From assembly GCA_039028975.1 (NCBI GenBank), contig JBCCHB010000008.1:1-64000 (forward strand): a stretch of DNA of 64,000 nt. The letters are read 5' to 3'. The notes beneath the pieces were generated by a model, which searched no databases, was not told where the DNA came from, and worked only from the letters and a program-made list of their open reading frames with translations. Origin of the DNA: JAHBNG01 sp039028975. Its GTDB lineage: Bacteria > Chloroflexota > Anaerolineae > Caldilineales > Caldilineaceae. The translations under genes and the position numbers were made by a program. Each line of letters opens with the position of its first letter. The first letter of the stretch is position 1. This document shows, one piece after another, positions 18,968 through 27,273 of this stretch.

Positions 18968-19969
18968 ATGCGCCTACATCTAGCTGTACCAATCGCTTGT
19001 CTGTTGATGGCTGTACTCCTGTATTTGCTTAATCAACCGGCTCTATCCAAGCAAGGAGATCAGAGGAACCAAGACCACCTTCTCGATCGCATATCGAGCA
19101 GTCATCCACTGACGACAACCACACCGACAGCATCCCCAGTCCCTATATCCCCCACACTCCAAATCTCCCCTACTTCAACCGTAGTCGCACCAACTATCAC
19201 ACCAACCTCGACACCAAATACAGCACTTATGCCACCAACGCCAACACTTACCCCAACAGTCATGGTGACCCCGACTGTGACTCCAACGAGCATTCATCTA
19301 TCCTATGTCCCTGCCCTGATCCATTCTGAGCAAGAGACGCCAATCGTCGAGCCTGCGGAACTGTGTGGCCCCTCTGTTATTAGCACTTTGCCAGAGCTAG
19401 AACCCACAAGCACGCCAATTCCTACGAGCACGCCCAACATTACGGAAACCATTTCACTGACCAACACACAGAACATCACAATACCAGTCAATACACCTAC
19501 AATCTGCCCGCCTAATGTACATGAAGCCGCGCTTGCTGAACTTTTTGTCAATAGCCCCGAGCAGCAACGACCAACCTTGAACTACAATCCTATCTTGGCC
19601 CAGGTAGCCAGGGAGCACGCCGCTGACATGATTGCGCGAAACTATGTCAGTTCTGTCTCTCCCGACGGCATTGGGTCGAACCAAAGGGTTCGCCAATCTG
19701 GCTATGCGCTACCTGACTTTTACGACCCTTCACCAGGAGCCAACAATGTCGAGACAATTTACAGTGGATATATGACCGCCGAGGCGCTTTGGGAGGTGGC
19801 CGTGAATAGCCAATCTATCCATGTCCTAGGGACCAATGAGTTCTATCAAAGCCAAAGTGAGTATGGGATTGGGTATGCATACCGACCGGGGAGCACCTAT
19901 CAGCGGTATTGGGTGATTATAACTGCCGAACCCGCTGAGGCCGAGCCGACGTCAACGGCATCTGACTAA
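18968..19969 (+). CDS. Exported CAP/SCP-domain protein with Thr/Pro-rich linker
   Basis: 333 residues. An N-terminal hydrophobic segment (about 5-22) acts as signal peptide or anchor. A long Thr/Pro-rich linker follows (about 45-180). The C-terminal CAP domain of about 140 residues carries NYNPILAQVAREHAADMI, the NNVETIYSG phrase (normally the ENI motif) and SEYGIGYAYRPGSTYQRYWV. CAP domains are secreted and have diverse or unknown activities. The ATG follows AAGGAAATGACCC. It is a single-gene unit transcribed away from the hairpin cluster. Confidence 0.85.
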   Translation: MRLHLAVPIACLLMAVLLYLLNQPALSKQGDQRNQDHLLDRISSSHPLTTTTPTASPVPISPTLQISPTSTVVAPTITPTSTPNTALMPPTPTLTPTVMVTPTVTPTSIHLSYVPALIHSEQETPIVEPAELCGPSVISTLPELEPTSTPIPTSTPNITETISLTNTQNITIPVNTPTICPPNVHEAALAELFVNSPEQQRPTLNYNPILAQVAREHAADMIARNYVSSVSPDGIGSNQRVRQSGYALPDFYDPSPGANNVETIYSGYMTAEALWEVAVNSQSIHVLGTNEFYQSQSEYGIGYAYRPGSTYQRYWVIITAEPAEAEPTSTASD

Positions 19970-20428
19970 TTCTTTGTCAAGCATTAAATTTTGGGCCTAG
20001 TAGGTCGGGTAACCTTCAGGTGCCGTTTTGCTCTCCATGTCCACCATCTGTTATCGTGTGGATCTTGCATGTGAAGAGGTCTGGTTTATATGGGGGTAGC
20101 CACATGATTGCTACGAAAGAATTCGAATTGACAATAGGCAGGATTCTTTGCATAAATTAGCGTTCCCTTCCCGCTTTTCATACCATTCAGCTAACCCTTT
20201 GTAAGCTGGAGAGTCTGGATGTAGTTCTGTTAAAGCCTCCCGCCAAAAAGCTCAGTTTTTTGTGATTCCTCTTGATTACCATAAACGTCGCCTAGATAAA
20301 TCAGTGCGATTCCCTCTCCGTGTATGTCTCCCGGCTCTCTTCGGATAGAGAGGCTATTGTTGAACACCTGGATGGTTTAGAAGGCTTCCTACCGAAAGTG
20401 GAAAACAATCGTGTTTCTGCTTTTTATC
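19970..20428. other. Gene-poor stretch holding a TPR gene remnant
   Basis: No intact gene is seen. The minus strand between 20111 and 20355 carries the decayed TPR fragment described separately. The left 140 bases (19970-20110) show nothing recognisable, and the right 70 bases lead to the operator upstream of the ABC exporter gene. Confidence 0.5.
20111..20355 (-). pseudogene. Remnant of a TPR-repeat protein gene
   Basis: Minus-strand reading gives SIRREPGDIHGEGIALIYLG then DVYGNQEESQKTELF. After a frameshift near 20245 it continues REALTELHPDSPAYKGLAEW and ends at a stop at 20111. The phrase GDxxGEGIALxxLGDVY is typical of TPRs in STAND-type proteins of this phylum, two of which lie further right in the window. 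No start codon or full domain remains. Confidence 0.6.
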
Positions 20429-20460
20429 GGTCACAGTGATATAATTATATCACTATGACC
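20429..20460. promoter_or_regulatory. 32-bp near-perfect palindrome overlapping a TATAAT box
   Basis: The arms GGTCACAGTGATATAA and TTATATCACTATGACC pair with one mismatch and no spacer. The centre contains TATAAT, so a dimeric repressor bound here would cover the promoter. It lies 31 bases before the ABC exporter start. The repressor gene is not next to it; a MarR/GntR-type regulator is a guess. Confidence 0.7.
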
Positions 20461-20491
20461 AAACAAAAAATAACATTGGAGAATTCATCAA

Positions 20492-21322
20492 TTGATACGT
20501 CAATTTTTTGCCTACTATCGCCCCTATATGGGGCTTTTTTATCTGGATTTTGGTTGTGCAGTCATTGTTGGCATTCTGGAATTGGGTTTTCCCCTGGCCA
20601 TTAATCAATTTGTAGACAACCTGCTGCCCAGTGAGAACTGGCCCTTGATTGTTATCGCAACCGCCATTTTATTGGGTATTTATGCACTCAATACCGCGTT
20701 ACAGTATGTTGTTACCTATTGGGGCCATATGCTCGGGATCAATATCGAGACCGACATGCGGACCAAGCTCTTTGACCATATCCAGAAGCTATCTTTCCGC
20801 TATTTTGATAACACGAAAACTGGCAATTTGATTGCGCGCATTACGACCGACCTGCAAGATATCGGCGAGTTGGCTCACCACGGCCCAGAAGATGTTTTTA
20901 TCGCTATCATGACTTTACTAGGCGCGTTCTTTCTTATGGCCTATATACATCTAGAATTGGCCTTACTCACCTTTGTCGTTGTGCCTATTATTCTTTGGGT
21001 CGCTATGTACTTTAGCGGTAAGATGACCACAACGTGGCGTCAACTATTTCGCAGCATTGGTCAATTCAATTCTCGAATTGAAGACGCGCTAGGTGGCGTG
21101 CGGGTCGTCAAGGCATTTGCCAATGAGGATCACGAGCGAAAGCTCTTTGCCGTCAACAACAACCTCTACCGAGAAACCAAGCTACAAGCGTATAATATTA
21201 TGGCCAAGGGCCTCTCGTTGAGTTACCTTCAAGACAGACGCGGTTATCGTCAGGTTCGTCATGAACGACTTGGATGCCTTTTCTCGCTTGATAACCGAAA
21301 AACGTCTCTTCTGGCAGTATAA
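20492..21322 (+). pseudogene. ABC exporter gene truncated by element integration (transmembrane half only)
   Basis: From a TTG start with GGAG ten bases upstream, the protein begins MIRQFFAYYRPYMGLFYLDF. It has five transmembrane helices of a type I ABC exporter, with TDMRTKLFDHIQKLSFRYFD and GGVRVVKAFANEDHE typical of lipid/multidrug half-exporters. Normal sequence stops at about GLSLSYL (near 21220). The following residues (QDRRGYRQVRHERLG) belong to the other strand of the recombinase gene. The sixth helix and the whole ATPase domain are missing, and no other part of the window contains them. The gene was split by the mobile element, and the remainder should sit at its far end. Confidence 0.88.
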
Positions 21323-23474
21323 GATCCTTAGACGAATGGGGTAGGTTATCACCCGTTTCGGAGAGATATTTCCACCGAATAGCGCGCCACTTTCGCCCAG
21401 GGAACTGAGATGCGATTGTCAGTGGATCTGCTTTGGCTTTTCCTAACTCGATAAGCATATCAATCTCCTCGGGCGTCCACTTGGTTCCAGCACCAGTCAC
21501 ACGTTTAATTCCTGCCGCCTTCCGCAACTCTTCACGACGCATGTAGGAATTGTATGTATCTTCAGGGCCGATATCGTAAGTTAGCGAAAAGGGCAGATGT
21601 TGACCTGTCATTTGATGAAACTTCCACCGCAGCCCGCGCCACTTTCGCTCAGGGAAATGAGATGCGATAGTAAGCGGATTCTTCTCAGTTTTGCCAACTT
21701 TCACGAGTAAGCCAACTTCTTCCTGAGTCCATTTACGGGCGTGCCGTGCGTTACTTTCAATCGTAACTTCATCCGTACTATCATCGTTCCAGTGTATCTC
21801 TAAATGAAGTGACAGATGATCGCCTGGGGTTGCAATGATTTTATGAATGAAGACCTGAAATGCTGCTCGTTTATGGTCAGCGTCATACTCATCCCATTTT
21901 TCAATGGCTTCGGTGTATTGCACCTTGAGTTCACGTAATGTTTCGATGTCGAGGTCTTCTTCGTGGCTCTCGCTCATCTCTTGCTGAAGTCGTTCATATT
22001 CGGTTTGAGCTTCTTGGTATCGCTTTTCCACATTGGCGATCATCTGCGGATTACTCAATGTTTCCAGGCTTGCCAATAGATTGTCCATAACTGTCTTCAG
22101 ATGGGTTAGCTGCTTCTGCTGAGTTTTTTGTTGCTTCTCATGCAAGGACATATACCCATCTATTTCGCTAACCCACTTATCCTTTGTGAACGTTTCTCTA
22201 AGTTTTACCAGCAGCAGATCGGCCACGGCTTTGTCAATCGGTGCAGAGATACGGCTCCAAATACGATTGGTTAATCCGTCATACTCAACTAGCGTGTAAC
22301 AGTAGGACTCAATGTTGTTTCGCCATTGAGTGCCTACTCTTCGCAATTCTCCGTTTAACTCTGACAGCATTAGACCAATGCATAGTGGTTTATCCTCGCT
22401 GCGTTCCGCTTCGCTTCCTCTAGGTGCGTACATTCGAAACGGTCTGTAGTGTTCATTCTCCTCACCGCTCAGCTTGCTTGCTGAGACATAGTTAAAGGTT
22501 CGGAAGAATATTTTCGGGTCAATAATAGCCTCATGATTGTTCCAAATGGTGACGGTACGCTGGTGAATCCAATGGCCGATATAGATGGCATTAGAGAACA
22601 TCCAAGCGAGGGAATCGCGCGAGCAGATATAGAACTGGCCATTCTCTTGACGCTTAATGCGATAAGAAATCTGGAACCCATCTGGCGGAATGCATGTTTT
22701 GGGGTCTGGCAGGTATGGCCCATTGTGCCGAATATGGCGGAGTGTTGAATTGCGACATCCATTGTGTGCAATGAATAGATTGAAATATTCGCGAACAATC
22801 TCGGCGAACGGCTCAAATTCAACATACTTTCGATAATGCGGATTCTGAGCGCCGCTGTCTAACTTCTCTCGCATGTCAATCATAAAGCCAGACGGAATAG
22901 GACCACCGGCCCATAACCCAGCCTGTAGCAGCTTTGTACGAGCATTCTTGAGCCGCCCCATTACCACAGAGTTGATGTAATCTGCCGCCATTTCGGATTT
23001 GAATCGAAATTGACGTGCATGGAATACTCCATGCAGCGGATGAGCAAAGTCATAGTGAACGGACGGCGTAATCACCAAGACGTTATGTGCTCGACATGCT
23101 TCGATAAAGATGTTTACCTGAATTTGAGTAACGTCTCGAAATAACCGATCTTCGTCTTGACATGCTACGGCACCTATCTGGTCTGTCGTAATTAGCTCAA
23201 ACAGCATCTTCATGCCTTCGCGTTCATCGATCTTAGTGGTTCCAGAGACACCCTTATCCATATCGATCATGATAATCTGCTCTTGGCCCCAGCCCAGCCT
23301 TTCAAGGTAGACCGCCATATCAACGGTTTGCATTTCAGTTGCGATATTACCGACCTGAGTCAGAGAGGATTGCCTATAGTAGTTTGCGACTGGCCTATCC
23401 AAGGGCAGTGTCGTATGTCCAGGTAGTGGCTCAGTCGTCTCGATTTTCTGAGGTTGATAGCGTATTTTTGGCAC
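21198..23474 (-). CDS. Large serine recombinase (integrase) with two SANT/Myb-like C-terminal modules
   Basis: 758 residues, catalysing site-specific integration and excision. The catalytic domain has YYRQSS with nucleophilic Ser near 36, then GVSGTTKIDEREGM and CQDEDRLFRD. A recombinase domain follows (LWAGGPIPSGFMID) and a zinc-ribbon-like region with a coiled coil (around 470-530). Two related 39-residue segments come next: WTQEEVGLLVKVGKT (582-620) and WTPEEIDMLIELGKA (666-704), both ending in RKWRxxRWK. These resemble SANT/Myb DNA-binding units, an unusual addition. Start is a GTG at 23474 with GGAGG five bases upstream. The last ten or so residues are encoded by the interrupted ABC exporter gene. 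Confidence 0.9.
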   Translation of the reverse strand: MPKIRYQPQKIETTEPLPGHTTLPLDRPVANYYRQSSLTQVGNIATEMQTVDMAVYLERLGWGQEQIIMIDMDKGVSGTTKIDEREGMKMLFELITTDQIGAVACQDEDRLFRDVTQIQVNIFIEACRAHNVLVITPSVHYDFAHPLHGVFHARQFRFKSEMAADYINSVVMGRLKNARTKLLQAGLWAGGPIPSGFMIDMREKLDSGAQNPHYRKYVEFEPFAEIVREYFNLFIAHNGCRNSTLRHIRHNGPYLPDPKTCIPPDGFQISYRIKRQENGQFYICSRDSLAWMFSNAIYIGHWIHQRTVTIWNNHEAIIDPKIFFRTFNYVSASKLSGEENEHYRPFRMYAPRGSEAERSEDKPLCIGLMLSELNGELRRVGTQWRNNIESYCYTLVEYDGLTNRIWSRISAPIDKAVADLLLVKLRETFTKDKWVSEIDGYMSLHEKQQKTQQKQLTHLKTVMDNLLASLETLSNPQMIANVEKRYQEAQTEYERLQQEMSESHEEDLDIETLRELKVQYTEAIEKWDEYDADHKRAAFQVFIHKIIATPGDHLSLHLEIHWNDDSTDEVTIESNARHARKWTQEEVGLLVKVGKTEKNPLTIASHFPERKWRGLRWKFHQMTGQHLPFSLTYDIGPEDTYNSYMRREELRKAAGIKRVTGAGTKWTPEEIDMLIELGKAKADPLTIASQFPGRKWRAIRWKYLSETGDNLPHSSKDLILPEETFFGYQARKGIQVVHDEPDDNRVCLEGNSTRGPWP
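21205..21240. other. Probable left attachment junction of the integrated element
   Basis: The ABC exporter frame loses family resemblance after GLSLSYL, around 21220, while the recombinase gene coming from the right reads through this point and ends in host-derived sequence. Large serine recombinases exchange at a central dinucleotide inside short att sites, often next to their own gene. The exact core cannot be placed without the other junction. Confidence 0.6.
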
Positions 23475-23894
23475 GATGGCCTCCGTTGCGGAAATACTCT
23501 TGAGCTAGAAAAGGTATAAGCAAGATGTGATTGGTCTGCCCTTGCTGATTGTGGATAGCCTTGAGGAAGGGAATTATTGCTTGCCTGGTTTTACCGTGCT
23601 TCTATCTTTGCTTCCCTGCGGTAGGTTCGATTTGTGGTGGAGTAACCAAGCACTAATGATAATTCGATACGCTGCATGTAAATCGATCTCTCGTTTTGGC
23701 TGTGAATGAAATTCGGGTTCAATATGTGTCGTATGTGTTGTCATGTATCACCTAGCTGCTCTCTAGAAATATATCGATTGGCGGGTACTTGAATGAAGCA
23801 ATGCCGCTGGTTAGCGACACAACTATTGTTGAGTTTTTCCAAATCGTGACGAGAAGCCATCGCCTCCCGCCACGATGAAAAGCGGTCGTAAAAC
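23475..23894. other. Gap holding one small gene upstream of the recombinase
   Basis: Apart from the 56-codon gene listed at 23574-23744, the left part (23475-23573) carries the recombinase ribosome-binding site. The right 150 bases, rich in short repeats of A and T, show no gene and may hold the promoter of the leftward unit. Confidence 0.4.
23574..23744 (-). CDS. Small hypothetical protein, 56 residues
   Basis: The minus strand reads MTTHTTHIEPEFHSQPKREI, passes AAYRIIISAWLLHHKSN and ends STVKPGKQ. The ATG at 23744 follows AGGTGA at three bases, a good site. It is basic, with one amphipathic helix in the middle. It is placed directly upstream of the recombinase and in the same direction, so co-expression is likely. 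No family is recognised. A small accessory factor for the recombinase is possible but unproven. Confidence 0.55.
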   Translation of the reverse strand: MTTHTTHIEPEFHSQPKREIDLHAAYRIIISAWLLHHKSNLPQGSKDRSTVKPGKQ

Positions 23895-24161
23895 CTATGA
23901 GGTTGGAAGTTGATTGAGCACTTGTCTTACTGCAACGGGGTCCACAATCACAGGGCTATTGAGGTGTTCGGTTACGCAAGCATAGCCTGGAGCACCAAGC
24001 ACTTCTCTTGCCTGGAAGATGGTTAGCTCTAGGTACTTGCATACGTCATAGAGAACTAACAGTTCAGACAGACAAGAATCTGGAAAATCTAGCTCGGCTG
24101 ATTCTTGAAGTTCGATACGCAGTTGTTTGAGGGCCAGGGTGCCTCGAAGATCGATGAGCAT
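23895..24161 (-). CDS. Small hypothetical protein, 88 residues
   Basis: Not recognised. The frame begins MLIDLRGTLALKQL at 24161, with AAAAGG nine bases upstream; a GTG three codons earlier is also possible. The product is helical, with LSELLVLYDVCKYLELTIFQ near the centre. No signal peptide. It lies in the leftward gene set between the Xis-like gene and the recombinase. Confidence 0.55.
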   Translation of the reverse strand: MLIDLRGTLALKQLRIELQESAELDFPDSCLSELLVLYDVCKYLELTIFQAREVLGAPGYACVTEHLNSPVIVDPVAVRQVLNQLPTS

Positions 24162-24240
24162 TGTTGTCACCTTTTCACATGAGGCCGAGGAATAGGGTAT
24201 ACTACCCTCGGCATTTCAATTACCAAACGATTGCCATTTT

Positions 24241-24270
24241 ATGAAGCTGGTAGCCTAAATACCGGCTTCA
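24241..24270. terminator. Hairpin between divergent genes
   Basis: ATGAAGCTGGTA (24241-24252) pairs with TACCGGCTTCAT (24259-24270), 11 of 12, around a six-base loop. No T run follows on either strand. It could be a terminator or a protein-binding palindrome of the control region. Confidence 0.35.
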
Positions 24271-24415
24271 TACTCCTTCATTATTCAAAACATTCGTCAA
24301 ACTTTGTATTGAAAGACCTCCTTGTATTTATGAGAGTGGCTTGTGATAAATACTGCACAAACATCTACCTTGTACCCGTCGTTGATGTTTGTCGCCCATA
24401 TTATCGGCCAAAATT

Positions 24416-24446
24416 AAAATAGTGTCAAATAGTGTAAAATAGTGAC
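24416..24446. repeat. Three 10-bp direct repeats upstream of the Xis-like gene
   Basis: AAATAGTGTC, AAATAGTGTA and AAATAGTGAC follow each other without spacing, ending about 18 bases before the xis-like start codon. One helical turn per unit puts all copies on the same DNA face, as for binding sites of excisionases or repressors. Confidence 0.65.
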
Positions 24447-24463
24447 AATTTTTGGGTTTCTAG

Positions 24464-24679
24464 ATGTCTGAATGTTCTGAAGAGAATAGATGGTACACCG
24501 TGGCCGAAGCTGCTGAATATCTTCGAGTTACAACTGCGACTATCTATAACTATATGAAGTCTGGGAAACTGCCCTTTTATCATCTTGCGTCAAAGCATCG
24601 ACGCATCAAGAAAAGTGATCTTGATGCGCTTTTCGAGTTGGGGAATCCGGACGAGCTACATGATACCCCATCTGATTGA
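24464..24679 (+). CDS. Xis-like helix-turn-helix protein (excisionase family)
   Basis: 71 residues with a MerR-type winged helix of the excisionase/HTH_17 family: WYTVAEAAEYLRVTTATIYN, then MKSGKLPFYHLASKHRRIKK and LDALFELG. Proteins of this size bind DNA near att sites and direct recombination toward excision, or act as small regulators. The gene points away from the recombinase and lies just downstream of three 10-bp direct repeats that may be its own binding sites. No clear ribosome-binding site is visible. Confidence 0.85.
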   Translation: MSECSEENRWYTVAEAAEYLRVTTATIYNYMKSGKLPFYHLASKHRRIKKSDLDALFELGNPDELHDTPSD

Positions 24680-24696
24680 AGCAAAGCTGTTCCTTA

Positions 24697-25113
24697 CTAC
24701 ACCTCAAATACATTTGCAAAACTATTGAATTCTTTCGAAACAAACATATCCCTAATCTGATCACGACGTTGATGAATGTGTAGTGGCCTAGCTACCAGCA
24801 AGTTTGGATTGAACTGCAAAAAGTGATATGCAAACGAATTGAATGGTAGGTGTCCACAGTTCAAGGAATAGCGGCCTCCGATTTTTCTTATTTTAGTTTC
24901 CTCTTGGCCTAAGCCTTTAGAATCTAAGTGTAGCTGTTTACGAGGGTTGGTATTTGTCTCACCATCGGTATCCTGTTCGGCTTTTTCGCGTTTGCTTTTG
25001 TCGGCGAGTGCTAATATTTCATCCTTGTTATCCAGCAGATATTGAATCATGAGCATTGTAGCCTCACGAAGTGTCAAATCTTTCATACTGGATTGTTCCT
25101 GTTGCGTAACCAT
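24697..25113 (-). CDS. Hypothetical protein, 138 residues
   Basis: Not recognised. The N-terminal half is charged and helical (LREATMLMIQYLLDNKDEIL), followed by a Gln/Asn/Lys-rich linker and a basic C-terminal half with HIHQRRDQIRDMF. The ATG at 25113 has AAAGG seven bases upstream. An internal ATG at 25086 overlaps the stop of a small upstream frame by four bases. It is convergent with the Xis-like gene, 17 bases away. Confidence 0.5.
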   Translation of the reverse strand: MVTQQEQSSMKDLTLREATMLMIQYLLDNKDEILALADKSKREKAEQDTDGETNTNPRKQLHLDSKGLGQEETKIRKIGGRYSLNCGHLPFNSFAYHFLQFNPNLLVARPLHIHQRRDQIRDMFVSKEFNSFANVFEV

Positions 25114-25440
25114 ATCTTTGCCTTTCGTATATGCTGCTCAATTTCGCTAGAAATACATCGTACCCGCCCACTGGCGTCTAACTTCACTTCAGGCCTACTA
25201 TCACCACCTCATCAACTAACTCAGCCCCCTACGGCCTTCTCTGTCCGATTACGGGCTATCCTAATCTCAATTCGTTCTGGCACTCTTGCTTCTTGTGGTC
25301 TATCAATCAGGGCAGGGTGGCTGCTCACGCCGCCCGGTCAAGCTGGAATGCGGTACGGTGGTTCCTATTCCCTTGACTAGTCGGCTAGGGTGAGCAGCAA
25401 TGCGCCTGATATTGACAACCACGAACGAAAGAGAGTTCTT
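25114..25440. other. Gap with possible tiny minus-strand frames
   Basis: On the minus strand a 34-codon frame from a GTG at 25187 (VKLDASGRVRCISSEIEQHI, ending at 25083 in an ATGA overlap) looks protein-like. A second short frame lies upstream, with IEIRIARNRTEKAVGG. Neither has a convincing ribosome-binding site. They may be pieces of one decayed small gene. Confidence 0.3.
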
Positions 25441-25671
25441 ATGACGAATGCATATGACAACCAGAATCAGCCCAAAGGCAACGCACCGAGCCACATTGTC
25501 TATCATGTGGAAGAGCGGGATGGTCAGGACAAAGATATCTGGACCCAGATCGGTGCCATGTGGCCGCATAAAGATGGCAATGGCTTTAACCTAAAGCTGA
25601 AGCTACAGCCCGTTGATGGCAAGCTGACCATCCGGGTCAACGAGCCAAAATCGGAGCAGGCTGCTGCCTAA
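25441..25671 (+). CDS. Small hypothetical protein of the mobile element, 76 residues
   Basis: The ATG at 25441 follows GAGAG and gives MTNAYDNQNQPKG, with a single compact domain HIVYHVEERDGQDKDIW, IGAMWPHKDGNGF and LKLQPVDGKLTIRV. The IGxxWPHKDGxGFxLxLxxxPxxG pattern resembles the small DUF736-like proteins found beside conjugation genes, although I cannot assign the family firmly. Cytosolic, no signal peptide. It is a single plus-strand gene between leftward genes. Confidence 0.65.
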   Translation: MTNAYDNQNQPKGNAPSHIVYHVEERDGQDKDIWTQIGAMWPHKDGNGFNLKLKLQPVDGKLTIRVNEPKSEQAAA

Positions 25672-25724
25672 CTGCTTCTCTGTGAGGGAGTATCATGCTC
25701 CCTCGCCACTCGGTTCTCCATCGA

Positions 25725-26186
25725 TTACTTGACCAAATCGTCCGCTACGCTGTCATGGTCAATCAACGACACGCGCTCAAGCTCAAAGATGACCGGCTCC
25801 GCTTCGTTCGGCTCAACATGTAGTACCGAGTTAAAGAGATAGATGCCGCGCAGTTTACGGTCCTGAATCAGCTCTGGAATCGACCCCAAATGTCGCCCGA
25901 TAATCTGAAAGACGGCATCCTGACAGGCAATCATGAGTTGGGTATGGATGGGGCTAAAGACCTTGAGTAGGTCCACATAGCGGAAGAGTTCAACACTGTT
26001 GGGTAGGTCATTTGGATCACCATGTACCCTGAACCAATCCTCATTGCCCTTGCCCTCACTGATATCGTCAACCTCAATGGCTCGATACCCGCGCTTCTGC
26101 GGTCGGAGGATGCGCTTGGATTCACCATCGGTAGAGAGTGGATTGCCGAATAGATCGACAACTTTACTGCTCACATTAACGGCCAC
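25725..26186 (-). CDS. Hypothetical protein, 153 residues
   Basis: Not recognised. The start chosen is the GTG at 26186, because AAGGAG lies seven bases upstream. The frame itself runs further upstream inside the neighbouring gene. The mature sequence has FGNPLSTDGESKRILRPQKR and WFRVHGDPNDLPNSVELF, with acidic ends. It overlaps the preceding gene by 11 bases, so the two are translated together. It belongs to the leftward mobilization set. Confidence 0.65.
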   Translation of the reverse strand: MAVNVSSKVVDLFGNPLSTDGESKRILRPQKRGYRAIEVDDISEGKGNEDWFRVHGDPNDLPNSVELFRYVDLLKVFSPIHTQLMIACQDAVFQIIGRHLGSIPELIQDRKLRGIYLFNSVLHVEPNEAEPVIFELERVSLIDHDSVADDLVK

Positions 26187-27087
26187 GTGATTTCTCCTTT
26201 TCTTGTTGTTGTCCCTTACTGTTGTCGCGCTGCTGGCCATGTTTGTCAAAGACATTCTGAGTAGCCGCTATCGCCTTCTGCCTGGATTGTTCCAAGTTGG
26301 TCAGCGACTGGGATTGTGCTTTGGTCTTTGACTGCTCTTGGGTAGCCTTTTTGGCGTTGGGAGGTTGCTTGCCTTGTTGACTCAGCCGGTCGAAAACGTT
26401 GAGTGCTTTGGCCCGTTGCTGACTTGCTCTGGCTGAATCGTCTCCCTGACCGCTGCTCTGGGCATGGAGACCCACAGCTGTACGCTGCTGGACCTGCGCG
26501 GCAGATTGGGAATTCAATCCACGCTCGGCCGTGTTCGCGCGCACAAAGGCCATCGCTCGTGCGTGAATCACCTGATGCTGGGCAGCAATCTTCTGCTGTT
26601 TTTCGGGACTATAGGTTGACGCATTGAGCTGGGCTTGGAGCTGCGCCTTGGTAGGCACTTTCAATGAACCCAGCTCTTCTCTGGAGACATGCTTCACATC
26701 AGAGACAGCTGCTGGTTCATGCTGCGTATTTCCGCTGGGTCCAGAGTGAGTGGGAGGCGGATTGTCTTGGGTCGGCTGCCTAGCATCAGGATTCGTGGGC
26801 GGAGTCTCTGTTTGCGCCCTGGCTATCGTATGCAACCCCCATGCTTCGACACCGGCGCGTGTTTTACCTGGGTCATCAGGCCCGTTTAACGTCTGCAGCC
26901 GTTCGGCATCGGCCTTACGCAACTGCGCCTCCGTTGCCGCAGCTCCATTCATTTTGGACTGTTCTTCTGGCTTGGTGCTGTCTTTCAGGTCGCCTAGCTC
27001 TGCTGGGGAGACATCACCGTCAAACTTGATATCGATAGGTTTATCGCCATCGTCATCGGCCATATTTGGGATATTCCTTTCGCCCAT
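26176..27087 (-). CDS. Gln/Ala-rich hypothetical protein of the mobilization region
   Basis: About 303 residues, or 295 from the ATG at 27063, which has AAAGGA upstream. It is low-complexity and hydrophilic, rich in Gln, Ala, Ser and Pro, with likely helices at KAQLQAQLNAS and KQQKIAAQHQVIHARAMAFV and a basic Lys/Gln-rich end. No domain is recognised. It overlaps the next gene by 11 bases. Such disordered proteins often accompany relaxases as accessory or processing factors, but here this is only context. Confidence 0.6.
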   Translation of the reverse strand: MGERNIPNMADDDGDKPIDIKFDGDVSPAELGDLKDSTKPEEQSKMNGAAATEAQLRKADAERLQTLNGPDDPGKTRAGVEAWGLHTIARAQTETPPTNPDARQPTQDNPPPTHSGPSGNTQHEPAAVSDVKHVSREELGSLKVPTKAQLQAQLNASTYSPEKQQKIAAQHQVIHARAMAFVRANTAERGLNSQSAAQVQQRTAVGLHAQSSGQGDDSARASQQRAKALNVFDRLSQQGKQPPNAKKATQEQSKTKAQSQSLTNLEQSRQKAIAATQNVFDKHGQQRDNSKGQQQEKEKSRGR

Positions 27088-27273
27088 CCTGGTTGGACTG
27101 GGCAGACTATGGCGGCTGGCACGTCAAGATGATTCCGAAGCGATAGCGTCAAGTGGGTTTACAGCATAATTAGCCACCCTTCTTTTCTCATCAGCAACGC
27201 TCCGCTCGCCAAAGGCGAGCGGCCATTAATTTTTTGCTTTGCCCTCGCCACGGTATGTGAAATGTCGAAGCGA

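Noticed and set aside
24231..24422. A 63-codon plus-strand frame before the Xis-like gene
   Set aside because: It starts in a hairpin, ends in the direct-repeat array and has no ribosome-binding site; it is the control region.
26750..27169. A 139-codon plus-strand frame opposite the Gln/Ala-rich gene
   Set aside because: It is a shadow of the minus-strand low-complexity gene, which has coupled neighbours and start signals.
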